Part shown: positions 42,763 through 52,060 of the stretch, one piece after another
Position numbering within the stretch: the first letter of the stretch is position 1
How the letters are laid out: every line of letters starts with the position of its first letter
From: M269 sp964640795
GTDB taxonomy: Bacteria; Pseudomonadota; Gammaproteobacteria; Enterobacterales; Alteromonadaceae
Assembly (NCBI GenBank): GCA_964640795.1
Contig: CAZXIN010000014.1
Coordinates: 1 to 64,000, forward strand
DNA: 64,000 nucleotides
Direction of reading: 5' to 3'
Translations under genes and position numbers: made by a program
The notes under the pieces: generated by a model
The model's database searches: none
Seen by the model: the letters and a program-made list of their open reading frames with translations, nothing else
Told to the model about the DNA's origin: nothing

Positions 42763-45075
42763 GTGGAAAAACGATATAAAAAATCACGCTTAGCGACATT
42801 GATGTCACTCATTCTTGCGGGAATATCTCATGGTATATACGCACAAGAAGAAGAGACAACAACCGAGCAAGAAAGCAATAACGCCAAGTTAGAAGTGATC
42901 CAAGTCACGACCCAGAAAAGAACACAATCACTTCAGGAAGTCCCCATAACGGTCAATGCCATCAATGGAGACACCCTCGATAAATTTGGTGTTGATAATT
43001 TATTTGAAATAGCCGACCTAACGCCAGGACTAGTGTTTTCAAGAGCTCCCGATGATGGTTTAGCATTGACTCTGCGCGGCCTAGGTACACCCGCTCGAAC
43101 ACAATCTTTCGATCAATCAGTGGCGCTGTTTCTTGATGGTATGTTTGTTGGTAAAGGCCGCATGTATTCCGCATCATTTTTTGATGTCGAACGGGTTGAA
43201 GTTATTAAAGGCACCCAAAGCACCTTACTCGGCAAAAATACTAGCTTAGGCGCTATTAGTTTAGCAACGAAAAAGCCCGGTGATACATTGTCTGGCTATG
43301 CGCAAGGCGCTGCCGAGTTTGAGAATGGCGGTTACAGTTTTGATGGGGCTATTGATGTACCAATAAGCCAAGACTTCGCAGTAAGGTTTGCCACTAGAGT
43401 ATCAGAACAAGAAGGGTCAGTAAGGAACCTAGCAACCGAGCGTGATGTACCCGATGACAGCAACTTTGGTTTCAGAGCAACCGCCGTCTATACACCCAGT
43501 AATACATTAACACTGACCGCGGCTTACCAACATTCCGATAGTGAGAGAATTGGTAACGCCTTTCAATTCGTTGATAACGGCAATTTCATTCCTGATGAGG
43601 TCATTGCACTTATCGGTGAAGTTGATTTCGATGATACAAAGACGGCACTATGCGAAGAATGTCCTAACGGTGAAAGCTTTCATGATACGGAGGTCGATTC
43701 TTTTACAGTCACATTAGAAAAAGATTTTGATAATTTTTCACTAACCTCTATCACCTCATACGCGACTTATGAGATAGACTTCTTTGATGACTTTGATTTT
43801 GGTTTGGCGCTGGATGAACTCACTTTCCTTACAACAGGCGAAACTGAATTCTCTAGCACTTTTTTTGAACGTGTAGAGGACTATGCTCAACAGTCTCAAG
43901 AGTTCCGTATTACATCTACGACCGATACCAACATTGACTATATCGCCGGGTTATTTTACTTCCAAAGCGATTGGGATAGCTCAGAGATACAAAACTTTCG
44001 AACACCTAACTTTCCCCCCCCGGATCCTGGGCAGCTATTTAACGGAACATTCACCAACAACTTCATCCAAGAGACCAGTACCATCTCAATTTATGGCCAG
44101 TCCACTTATCATCTATCCGATAAGCTCAGGGCAACATTAGGGCTGCGCTACACCTCGGAAGACAAAGATGTTGTGTTTGATCGTATCCAAGGTGAGCCTA
44201 CCACTTTGTTTAACACCGTCATTAATCCACCTTTTGAATCTGACTTGACGTTCGACGACCAGTTTCTCAATGGTAATTTCAATGTGCAATACGACCTGAG
44301 TAGAACTGCACGTTTTTATGCATCCTATGGTTTAGGCACTAAAACAGGTGGTTTTGCAGAATCAGCGGAAGTTAGCAGTGCCGACCCTTCACTTAATGTT
44401 AACGAAGGTGGTGCGGCTGTTGAGTCAGAAGAGGCGCAAACTTATGAGTTAGGGTCTAAACTCACCTTACTTGATGGCAGCATGAACCTAAATTTAGCCG
44501 TTTTCAAAACTGATATTTCTGACTTTCAGGAGACCTCATTTCAAGTCACGGGTAACAGCGCCGCTTTCTTAACTCGCAATATCGACGTTGAATCCGAAGG
44601 GTTCGAGATAGATGGGAAGTGGCAAGCAACGTCTTCTTTGCAGCTGAATGGCGGTGTCACTTATGCGGACAGTGTGAATGCAGACGATGGAAGCCAGCTT
44701 GCGCAAGCACCCAAGGTAACAGGCGTACTTGGCTTTATACATGACTACGATCTAGGTAGTTCGGGCATGACCCTCAGTAGTCGCGGCTTTGTTCGCTATC
44801 GCGATGACATGGTCAGTCAAATTAACGAAACGTTTCCTTCTGACAGCCTGACAACTGTCAATTTTAACGTCGGAATACGTAATAGCAGTGATGTTTGGGG
44901 CTTAGAACTCATTATTACTAACCTGTTTAATGAACGTTCTGCTGATTTCAGTGGACCACCCGCAGCCCCCATTGGTGCCTTATTCGGTGCCCCTCCGGGT
45001 GATCAAGGGATTACCGCAGAATCATTGAATGAGCAGCGCACGGTAAAATTACAATTTAGATATGATTTCTATTAA
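42763..45075 (+). CDS. TonB-dependent outer-membrane receptor
   Basis: 770 residues. GTG start with GGAGG seven bases before it. Signal peptide (MSLILAGISHGIYA region, then QEEE), a TonB-box-like EVIQVTTQKR near 45, the plug domain (VPITVNAINGDTLDKFGV, TLRGLGTP, VERVEVIKGTQSTLLGKNTSLGAIS), then a beta-barrel ending in QFRYDFY. It is of the long sphingomonad-like type lacking a clear siderophore signature. It faces the catabolic operon and shares an operator motif, so it probably imports that operon's substrate across the outer membrane. Confidence 0.92.
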   Translation: MEKRYKKSRLATLMSLILAGISHGIYAQEEETTTEQESNNAKLEVIQVTTQKRTQSLQEVPITVNAINGDTLDKFGVDNLFEIADLTPGLVFSRAPDDGLALTLRGLGTPARTQSFDQSVALFLDGMFVGKGRMYSASFFDVERVEVIKGTQSTLLGKNTSLGAISLATKKPGDTLSGYAQGAAEFENGGYSFDGAIDVPISQDFAVRFATRVSEQEGSVRNLATERDVPDDSNFGFRATAVYTPSNTLTLTAAYQHSDSERIGNAFQFVDNGNFIPDEVIALIGEVDFDDTKTALCEECPNGESFHDTEVDSFTVTLEKDFDNFSLTSITSYATYEIDFFDDFDFGLALDELTFLTTGETEFSSTFFERVEDYAQQSQEFRITSTTDTNIDYIAGLFYFQSDWDSSEIQNFRTPNFPPPDPGQLFNGTFTNNFIQETSTISIYGQSTYHLSDKLRATLGLRYTSEDKDVVFDRIQGEPTTLFNTVINPPFESDLTFDDQFLNGNFNVQYDLSRTARFYASYGLGTKTGGFAESAEVSSADPSLNVNEGGAAVESEEAQTYELGSKLTLLDGSMNLNLAVFKTDISDFQETSFQVTGNSAAFLTRNIDVESEGFEIDGKWQATSSLQLNGGVTYADSVNADDGSQLAQAPKVTGVLGFIHDYDLGSSGMTLSSRGFVRYRDDMVSQINETFPSDSLTTVNFNVGIRNSSDVWGLELIITNLFNERSADFSGPPAAPIGALFGAPPGDQGITAESLNEQRTVKLQFRYDFY

Positions 45076-45092
45076 CTGGCATGCAATAAGCT

Positions 45093-45122
45093 TTGATGCA
45101 CTTCACCATTGAGGTGCATCAA
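45093..45122. terminator. Terminator between convergent genes
   Basis: A 13-base stem with one G-U pair (TTGATGCACTTCA / TGAGGTGCATCAA) and loop CCAT between the receptor and the DUF1624-like gene. It is long and stable, though tails are poor in T on both strands. It could stop transcription from both sides. Confidence 0.6.
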
Positions 45123-45151
45123 TCAATACTCTCTCCAAAATTCAACACGCT

Positions 45152-45859
45152 CTAGTGACCTTTCAATAAATTAACTAATTCGAAACATCCAAAAAATAAC
45201 GGCTGATGCACAAGATAGATAATGAGGCTATGTTGTCCAGGCTTCACTAGCCACGCATGCTTTGACAATGAAGCAAGTGGGTCCTTGTGTAACCATGACT
45301 GATGCCCTAAAAAAATACCGATAAGAACCACACCCAACCAAGGTGATAAACCAACATAATCATTTGTGTAGCTAGGCAGCCATTGGCCGATATATCCAAA
45401 AGGCCAGAACGACTTAAAAACACCTACATTGTAAAGCCCGACTATAGCAACGCCTAAACCTAAAGATATTCTTGGATAACGGACAAAGCCAATAACGAGA
45501 ATACTCGCCACGGCAATAAAGTGTAGGATGCCAAAGAAAATCCAATTGGCGGGCACAGTCACAAGCGAAACAACAGTAATAGCTAGCGAAGCACCAACAA
45601 GCTGCAATAAACGCCACCTAAATGCTTTCCATCGGATACCACGACTATGCGCTAATACTAGTGAGGCACCAAAAGTTGCTAAAAATAGCGTGACAATTAC
45701 AAATCGAAATTGCTTCCAACCAGGTCCATCAGGCGTATCCCAATCCACCCAACCAAAATACTTCAAGTCATAGAGAAAATGAAAGATAACCATCAAGATG
45801 ATGGCAAAAGTGCGCACAATATCGATAGTGACAACTCGTGTCTGGAAACTATTGCCCAT
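45152..45859 (-). CDS. DUF1624-like integral membrane protein
   Basis: The frame opens with GTG at 45910, but the ATG at 45859 matches the usual start of this family (VVTIDIVRTFAIILMVIFHFLYDLKYF). About 235 residues with six or seven membrane segments. This is the domain related to heparan-alpha-glucosaminide N-acetyltransferase (HGSNAT catalytic type); a conserved His lies in IFHFLYD and a late LVHQPLFF is typical. The bacterial role is undefined, probably acyl transfer across the membrane. Confidence 0.8.
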   Translation of the reverse strand: MGNSFQTRVVTIDIVRTFAIILMVIFHFLYDLKYFGWVDWDTPDGPGWKQFRFVIVTLFLATFGASLVLAHSRGIRWKAFRWRLLQLVGASLAITVVSLVTVPANWIFFGILHFIAVASILVIGFVRYPRISLGLGVAIVGLYNVGVFKSFWPFGYIGQWLPSYTNDYVGLSPWLGVVLIGIFLGHQSWLHKDPLASLSKHAWLVKPGQHSLIIYLVHQPLFFGCFELVNLLKGH

Positions 45860-45910
45860 AGAAAAAGCACTCAAAACCGCCAGTATACACACCGAACAAT
45901 AACGGGACAC

Positions 45911-46715
45911 TACTGAGTTTCATAAAAGCTTAGACTGGAGCGTGTTGATCTTACAAAACATCACTCTAAAAGCTAAATTCATCAAAATTAACCATCAGAA
46001 ATAAAACCATAGAAAGATGGGGGCATTAACAATACAAGAAGTACGTCGTTAAGGTAATCCAAAGGGTAATTACCGATAAGCATGAAACTCTCCCTTGCCA
46101 TTGCTAGATATTTGCGACGTTTTCTATGCTTTTATCCTCATGATTCAAATGGGCACTTATAAGCCCTCCTTATTCATTCAAGTTTGTCTCACCCTCTTCT
46201 TGGAAACGCCAATATAGATGAACGTCAATGAGACATAAGAAAGAAAACAAAAAAGTGTTACTTAACAGTTAGATAGAACATGTTTACTTGATTTTCGTTT
46301 AGAAAACAAGCCACCCAATCGGATAAACCTATTAAGCCAATCTATTTTTTTCATACAGTAAAATGAACCTAACCTGAATAGGAAGGAAGATCGCAACTCA
46401 TCAACCAGTATCGAAATAAAATAAAAATAAAAGTCATTATTAATAAATGAAATTAATCACAGACAATGAATAAAAAACCACCCTAAACAGCAACTTATAA
46501 TAAATACATAAATTGTTACCACTTTGACTTTATTTATTAATTAAATAAGCTCACATAAAAACCACTCACAAAAAGACGAAAAAGAAACATTCAAAAAAAT
46601 ACAAAATTTCAATTTTTGAAAAACTGGTGTCATTTATTTAATCATTTTATGTGCTAGCCTCAAATACGTCATGCATGACAGCTACATTAATTACATATTA
46701 AAAAAGAGGTTTTAA
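45911..46715. other. 805-base AT-rich gap, no gene seen
   Basis: No convincing coding frame was found. The 3' half is very AT-rich. A 12-base perfect palindrome, GTCATGCATGAC, lies at 46668-46679, 36 bases before the haloperoxidase start, and may be an operator. AAAGAGGTTTTAA before 46716 supplies the ribosome-binding site. No repeat shared with the rest of the window was recognised. Confidence 0.5.
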
Positions 46716-48356
46716 ATGAAAAACTTAAAATACAAGCCTTGCTTAGCCGCTATGCTCATGGCTCTATCAACAGCCAGCTTACAATCAGGCGCACAGGAGC
46801 AACCAGTAACTGACGCAACCCAAGAACTAGAGCAGAACTCTTTGTCGAGTAATCAATCTCAGGGTTACATTGGTCAAGTAAGTGAAAGCGTCATATTGTC
46901 TGGCAACCTTGCAAACCTGAATGCCAGTATTAATTATGAGGACAATTATGCAAATGGGGACACACTGTTAGCGCGCGTTCAGTTCTGGCATGACGTGGCT
47001 TTGGATACCGTTGCACTTGATCATACGCCTGAAGAAGGACAAGGGCCAAGCCAAGGCGGACCAACAAGAACCAGTCGTGCGATGGCGATGGTACAGATTG
47101 CCGTCTTTGATGCACTAAATGCATTCGAGAATAGATTTAATTATTTCACGTGGGCAACAACAGTACCAGAAGGAGCCTCGGCAGACGCTGCGGTAGCCAC
47201 TGCGGCACACAGAATGTTAAGGCGCCTCTACCCCAATCAAAAGGATCGGTTGAATACAATATTCGACGAGGAGAAAGATAGAATTAGGAGCAAGGTCTCT
47301 AACCAAAGCTTTAAAGACGGTCGAGATGTCGGCAAGTTTTACTTTCAAGACGTCTTAGCAGAAAGACGCGGAGACAGGTCTGGTCATAATGAAAGAGACT
47401 TTGGTGAAGGTGGACGTGTTGCTGATGGCAATAAAACTTTCTTTGGTACACGAGTAAATGGCGGCACAAGCTTAATTGGAGAGTGGGAGCCAGATCCTAA
47501 CACGCCTTCAGAGTCAGGCGACTTCAACCTAGCACTAGGCGCTCGTTGGGGTAATGTTAAGCCATTTTTCTTAACAGCTGGTAACCAATTCCGCTCGACA
47601 CCACCCCCTGCTTTTGATTCAGACGCATACTCACTGTCATTTGCTGACGTAGCTGCCATTGGTGGTTCTCCAGACAATGCAAATACCGTTAGTACAAGTA
47701 CCGAAGAGACGCGTTTTGTAGGTAATTATTGGGGGTACGATGGTGTTCCACTCATTGGCGTACCACCCCGTATATATAATCAAATTGTGGCACAAGTCGC
47801 GGGTGAAAGAATAGACAATGCACTTGATCTCGCTCGAATATTAGCGCTTGCTAATGTAGGAATGGCAGATACCGCCATCGCTGTGTGGGACAGTAAATAC
47901 TACTATAACTTCTGGCGCCCGGTGACAGGTATTAGACGTGACGACCAAATCCCGAGTACAGTAAATGACGCCGCTTGGGACCCTGTCGGTATGTCGGTGG
48001 TTAATACCAATGAGGCTGTTCGGTCATCGCCACCATTCCCAGCCTACCCTTCTGGTCATGCGGCTTTTGGCGCAACTATATTTGAAGTACTGCGTGAGTC
48101 TTTTGGTAACAACACAGCCTTCACTTTCGTCTCTGATGAATATAACGGAGAGGGTGTCGACCCCTTCTTCCCTAATATTCCAAGACCTTTTGTGCCTGTC
48201 CGCTTTGAGACACTCACCGAAGCACAACTCGACAATGGAATAAGTCGAATTTATAACGGTGTGCATTGGGATTTCGACAACACTGCTGGTCAAGCATTAG
48301 GGCTTGGGGTTGCTCGCTTCTTACTTGATGATACTGGCGCATTTCAACCTCAATAA
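46716..48356 (+). CDS. Exported vanadium-dependent haloperoxidase (PAP2 superfamily)
   Basis: 546 residues with a signal peptide ending near QSGA. The vanadate/phosphate-binding signature is complete: Lys and Arg in WDSKYYYNFWRPVTGIR, PSGHAAFG (Ser-Gly-His) and a final Arg-His pair in SRIYNGVHWDFDNTAG. Such enzymes oxidise halide with peroxide, or act as acid phosphatases; sequence alone does not decide between them. Signal peptide and lack of membrane spans place it outside the cytoplasm. It is followed by a small helical secreted protein. Confidence 0.88.
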   Translation: MKNLKYKPCLAAMLMALSTASLQSGAQEQPVTDATQELEQNSLSSNQSQGYIGQVSESVILSGNLANLNASINYEDNYANGDTLLARVQFWHDVALDTVALDHTPEEGQGPSQGGPTRTSRAMAMVQIAVFDALNAFENRFNYFTWATTVPEGASADAAVATAAHRMLRRLYPNQKDRLNTIFDEEKDRIRSKVSNQSFKDGRDVGKFYFQDVLAERRGDRSGHNERDFGEGGRVADGNKTFFGTRVNGGTSLIGEWEPDPNTPSESGDFNLALGARWGNVKPFFLTAGNQFRSTPPPAFDSDAYSLSFADVAAIGGSPDNANTVSTSTEETRFVGNYWGYDGVPLIGVPPRIYNQIVAQVAGERIDNALDLARILALANVGMADTAIAVWDSKYYYNFWRPVTGIRRDDQIPSTVNDAAWDPVGMSVVNTNEAVRSSPPFPAYPSGHAAFGATIFEVLRESFGNNTAFTFVSDEYNGEGVDPFFPNIPRPFVPVRFETLTEAQLDNGISRIYNGVHWDFDNTAGQALGLGVARFLLDDTGAFQPQ

Positions 48357-48380
48357 ATACTTATAAATACTAAATTGTAT

Positions 48381-48423
48381 AAGGCACTTATCTCGCGAGT
48401 TTAATGCTTGAAAAGTGCCTTTA
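48381..48423 (+). terminator. Hairpin after the haloperoxidase gene
   Basis: AAGGCACTT and AAGTGCCTT form a 9-base perfect stem with a long 23-base loop, followed by TTTACAG. The large loop makes it a weak terminator. Confidence 0.4.
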
Positions 48424-48457
48424 CAGCGTTATCTCAAACTAACTAAGGACGACGAAA

Positions 48458-48964
48458 ATGAGTCATCTCAAAGTCATTGTAAAAATGTTAGCTGTGTTAG
48501 GTCTATTCATGGCTATGGCCTGTACAGCAATAGCCAGTACCAAAAATGAAAACAAAGAAGGCCAACAACAATTTGTTGAGCTACTTCCAAAAGATTTCAA
48601 GCCTGCGTTCTCAAGAGAGACTGTCATTAAACTAAACGCTATTGTGCGGAGGTCATATGATGTCATTAACGAATATGATGCAATCATCGAGAGAACATAC
48701 AACAATGTAATGCAAGCATCTAAAAGCGAATTAAATCAACAGCATCAAGCCGATACTAAACAGCAAATTTTAGTCATAAGAAATTTAGAGCATCGCTCTA
48801 ATTTGGCACTGTCGGATATGATGTCTGCTGTCGAAATACTTAAAAAGAGTGGCGAAGAGCACAACAAAGCCATTCTTGCCGGTATGGTTAACTTTGTGAA
48901 AGATGTAAATAAAGAAGTCAGCAAAAAGAATGCAGAAATAAACCAATTATTGAACGATGCTTGA
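48458..48964 (+). CDS. Exported helical protein of unknown function
   Basis: 168 residues. A signal peptide ends at about AIASTK (or a lipoprotein at AMAC, Cys22). The mature part of about 135 residues is helical and charged, likely a helical bundle (SRETVIKLNAIVRRSYDVINEYDAIIERTYNNVM and later coiled segments). AAGGACGACGAAA precedes ATG. It lies 100 bases after the haloperoxidase. No known family recognised. Confidence 0.7.
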   Translation: MSHLKVIVKMLAVLGLFMAMACTAIASTKNENKEGQQQFVELLPKDFKPAFSRETVIKLNAIVRRSYDVINEYDAIIERTYNNVMQASKSELNQQHQADTKQQILVIRNLEHRSNLALSDMMSAVEILKKSGEEHNKAILAGMVNFVKDVNKEVSKKNAEINQLLNDA

Positions 48965-49199
48965 CACGTAAATTAAGAAAAAATAAATATCACAGATAAA
49001 AACAAGGCTTATGAATTAAAGTTATATGCATATTAAAAATAAAATTATAAATTAAAAACTAAATAACTAAACGCTATATAATAGGAATGCCTAAAATTAA
49101 CTATTTGTAAATTTTAGTAGATACTTCATAAACGTATAGGAGATACAAGTTCAAGTACCTTAGCGGACTACATCAAAAATTAAGTACTTGTTTGTAGTG

Positions 49200-49228
49200 A
49201 AAAAGCCAGACACATGATTGTCTGGCTA
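49200..49228 (-). terminator. Tandem terminator, distal copy
   Basis: AGCCAGAC / GTCTGGCT, 8-base stem, loop ACATGATT, followed on the minus strand by TTTTTT. It is a second hairpin downstream of the one at 49300. The gap 48965-49344 holds these two hairpins and otherwise only AT-rich DNA with no gene. Confidence 0.7.
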
Positions 49229-49299
49229 TCCTTCTTGCAAGATAAAAAGTACCTCAAAAAACCTATTAATATGGGGTAATAAATGCAAAGAAGGGTATC

Positions 49300-49324
49300 A
49301 AAAAAGCCAATCACTTGACTGGCT
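49300..49324 (-). terminator. Terminator of the small beta-barrel gene
   Basis: AGCCAATCA / TGACTGGCT with one internal mismatch, followed on the minus strand by TTTTTTG. It lies 20 bases after the stop of the gene at 49345. Confidence 0.75.
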
Positions 49325-49344
49325 CAACTAGGTACTTGTCGTGA

Positions 49345-49821
49345 TTAAAAGTTCAGGCGATATCCAAGAGCAAATGAGTTTAGTTCGTCTATTCGCTCGT
49401 AGTATATTTCTACCGCAGCCCTAGAACTAACTTGCCAACCGCCTCCAACTCCGAAGCCAGGTTCACTTTCATCTATATCATTCCGAGTAAAAGCCACATC
49501 GACATCAAACTTTTGATAAGACGCTATGCCTATCAAATAGAGGTCGTTCGGTAACATGTACTCACCTCGTAAATTAGCACCATAGTAAATGCCTTCATCA
49601 AATGGGAGTCCATAACCTCCAAAACGTAACTCTGGAACGAGTTTAAAGTTTTCTGCCACGTCAAACCTATAACCAAGCGTCGTCGAGACACCAATTGATG
49701 CAAGAGTTCGGTCTTCACGACCATCAGTCAAGGTATTGAGGTTTGTGCTAATAACCCAATCGGCATGAGCCGATGCTGAAAAAATAATAGCCCCAAGCGC
49801 AAAAAGAAACTTTTGATTCAT
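49345..49821 (-). CDS. Small outer-membrane beta-barrel protein (1)
   Basis: 158 residues. Signal peptide MNQKFLFALGAIIFSASAHA, then DWVISTNLNTL. An eight-stranded OmpA/OmpW-like barrel is predicted from alternating strands (IGVSTTLGYRFDVAENFKLVPELRFGG, VGGGWQVSSRAAVEIYYERIDELNSFALGYRLNF) with a terminal Phe. It is a paralogue of the 192-residue gene at 50121, from DWV after the signal to the GYRxxF end. Promoter regions of both share AAAATATCCA near the start. Structural role or ligand unknown. Confidence 0.8.
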   Translation of the reverse strand: MNQKFLFALGAIIFSASAHADWVISTNLNTLTDGREDRTLASIGVSTTLGYRFDVAENFKLVPELRFGGYGLPFDEGIYYGANLRGEYMLPNDLYLIGIASYQKFDVDVAFTRNDIDESEPGFGVGGGWQVSSRAAVEIYYERIDELNSFALGYRLNF

Positions 49822-50005
49822 AAAACATCCTTCTTAAGAAAATATCCAGTTTGAAAAAAGATCTGACATAGCTAAAGGTGGCGGAATAGCTCTGCCTTGA
49901 AACATGAGCTACGTTTGTGCAGATCCAATGCTATTAGACAACTAAATAAATTGATCAACAACGATGATGCGTGAAAGAAATTACCGAAATTGTAACAAAC
50001 TGATA

Positions 50006-50060
50006 ATATCCATCCGGATAGTAAACTGACCACACAAAAGTTTACTATCCGGATGGATAT
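50006..50060. repeat. Perfect 21-base inverted repeat
   Basis: Arms at 50006-50026 and 50040-50060 are exact reverse complements with a 13-base spacer (TGACCACACAAAA). Each arm also contains ATCCGGAT, itself a palindrome. It lies between the two small barrel genes, 60 bases after the stop of the upstream one. There is no T-tract, so it is a poor terminator; the whole forms a cruciform-capable element of about 55 bases. Confidence 0.9.
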
Positions 50061-50120
50061 AAACAAGCCAACGAGACCGCTGGCTTGCTATAGGGTGTGA
50101 AAATAAGGTGAGTAAAGTGT

Positions 50121-50672
50121 TTAAAACTTGAAGCGATAGCCTAAGGTAATTAAGTCCGTATCATCAAGATCTTCATAAGACAATTCTACTGCATTGTGTT
50201 CATTAATTTGCCAACCAACGCCGCCCCCTGCACCGAACTCAGTTTCACTTAGAACCGGTGCCGAGACATTAGTCAATGATTCGCCTTCGAAAACAATCTC
50301 TTCAATTGTAATACCGATATTTTGATTAGATAACACCGCAAATACATAGACATCATCCGTTACAGCATATTCCCCTCTCAGTGCAACACCCACATAGTCA
50401 TCAAGCTTAAATTCAACACTGTCGGCACCGACAAAACCGGCGGTTGAATCGTCATTTACACCAAACCCAACACGTAACTCGGGTAACAACTTAAAGCGGT
50501 CTGTAATATCGAACCTATAGCCGACAGAAATGCCAACGGTGCCTAGATCAACGTCTTGCCCTTGAAATGCTTGACCATCAAAGTTGCTATAATTGACACT
50601 GCCAACCCAATCGGCGCTGGCGAATGTTGAACAAGCTAAAAGTGCGAGTGCACAAGTGATTTTCTTTTTCAT
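50121..50672 (-). CDS. Small outer-membrane beta-barrel protein (2)
   Basis: ATG at 50672 has AGAGGA before it and begins the signal peptide MKKKITCALALLACSTFASA; the upstream in-frame codon at 50699 is not needed. The mature part begins DWVGSVNYSNFDG and ends VELSYEDLDDTDLITLGYRFKF. It is a paralogue of the gene at 49345, with longer loops. Tandem duplication is the simplest origin. Its internal GAGGGVGWQINEHNAVELSYE strands fit an eight-stranded barrel. Confidence 0.8.
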   Translation of the reverse strand: MKKKITCALALLACSTFASADWVGSVNYSNFDGQAFQGQDVDLGTVGISVGYRFDITDRFKLLPELRVGFGVNDDSTAGFVGADSVEFKLDDYVGVALRGEYAVTDDVYVFAVLSNQNIGITIEEIVFEGESLTNVSAPVLSETEFGAGGGVGWQINEHNAVELSYEDLDDTDLITLGYRFKF

Positions 50673-50981
50673 CTGTAAATCCTCTTTGAAAATATCCAAT
50701 TTTTGAAAAGAAATAACCTGCGTAGCCGAAGGTGATATAGCAGTGAGAAGTAAAGCAATTCAACCCTGAAATGTTAGCTATCGGGCTACGACTTTGGTTA
50801 TTCGAAGACATTAGACGTCAAAAGTGGTGAGCTTTATAACTAAAATACGTAAGAAGACGGTATTAATTGTAACAAGGTAATAATGCAACAAAGAGCAAGA
50901 AGTCCTTATGACAAATCCTTTGGACAGCAAACAGCAGCACACTCTAATCAAGTATAAACGTTCTCTTTTAATATAAAGATG

Positions 50982-51008
50982 AAAAAAAGCCGCTTTTCAT
51001 AAGCGGCT
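50982..51008 (-). terminator. Terminator after the YghU-like gene
   Basis: AGCCGCTT / AAGCGGCT, 8-base perfect stem, loop of 5, followed on the minus strand by seven T. It lies about 100 bases after the yghU stop, in a 437-base gap (50673-51109) without genes. Confidence 0.85.
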
Positions 51009-51109
51009 TCTAGCGTTTACTCGTGTGGAAGCACCATACTTTACAGTTTGTGCTCTACCCACAAAATTGAGTGCGAAAAAGCAACGATCCCTAATAACTG
51101 ACGTTACAG

Positions 51110-51982
51110 TTACTCAGGTACTTCTCGTTTATCCTGAGTTTTATGCTCAAAATCTGAGGCATCATGACGCTCATGAAGTTGCTCATTCAGTTCGCCCCAT
51201 GTCCTATTGACCATTCGTCCTCTTTTAACAGCGGGCCTAGCATCAATTTCTCTTGCCCAACGCATCACATTTTCATAGGTGTGTGCCTCAATGAATTCGG
51301 CAGCATCGTAGAGGCGACCCAAAACCAGCGAGCCATACCAAGGCCAAATTGCCATATCAGCGATCGTGTATTCATCTCCACTAACATATTTATTGTTAGC
51401 TAGTTGCTTATCTAGCACATCTAACTGGCGTTTTATTTCCATAGTAAAACGATTGATTGGGTACTCGTACTTTTCGGGTGCATACGCATAAAAGTGCCCA
51501 AAACCACCCCCTAAATAAGGCGCGCTACCCATTTGCCAGAATAACCATGACATACACTCTGGTCTATCCGCAGGATCAGAAGGCAAAAATTCACCAAATT
51601 TTTCTGCTAGATGCAACATGATGGCACCAGATTCGAAGATACGAATAGGCTTATCACCACTATTATCAACTAACGCAGGTATTTTTGAATTAGGATTAAT
51701 ATCCACAAAACCGCTACCAAACTGATCGCCGTTAAAAATACTGATGAGGTGACCATTATATTCAGCGCCCTCGATACCCTTCTCTAACAACTCTTCAAGC
51801 AACAAGGTAATCTTAACACCATTAGGGGTTGCTTGAGAGTAAAGCTGTAGTGGGTGCTTACCAACTGGTAATTCTTTTTCAGACGTCGCACCCGATATTG
51901 GCCGGTTAATGTTAGCAAACTTACCGCCATTTTCTGAATCCCAAGTCCACACTTTTGGCGGCTCATATGTTGTATCTGTCAT
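51110..51982 (-). CDS. yghU: Glutathione S-transferase, YghU-like
   Basis: 290 residues against 288 in E. coli YghU. The long N-terminal lead (YEPPKVWTWDSENGGKFANINRPISGATSEKELPVGKHPLQLYSQATPNGVKITLLLEELLE) and PNSKIPALVD and IRIFESGAIMLHLAEKFG motifs are characteristic of the nu-class enzyme, which binds two glutathiones and reduces organic hydroperoxides. Cytoplasmic. Own terminator downstream; a single-gene unit. Confidence 0.92.
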   Translation of the reverse strand: MTDTTYEPPKVWTWDSENGGKFANINRPISGATSEKELPVGKHPLQLYSQATPNGVKITLLLEELLEKGIEGAEYNGHLISIFNGDQFGSGFVDINPNSKIPALVDNSGDKPIRIFESGAIMLHLAEKFGEFLPSDPADRPECMSWLFWQMGSAPYLGGGFGHFYAYAPEKYEYPINRFTMEIKRQLDVLDKQLANNKYVSGDEYTIADMAIWPWYGSLVLGRLYDAAEFIEAHTYENVMRWAREIDARPAVKRGRMVNRTWGELNEQLHERHDASDFEHKTQDKREVPE

Positions 51983-52060
51983 TAAATCATTCCTTCTGTT
52001 TTATATCAGGCCAATGTTTAGGAAACATAGGCTATAAATTAATTACTGCATAATTGCAGA

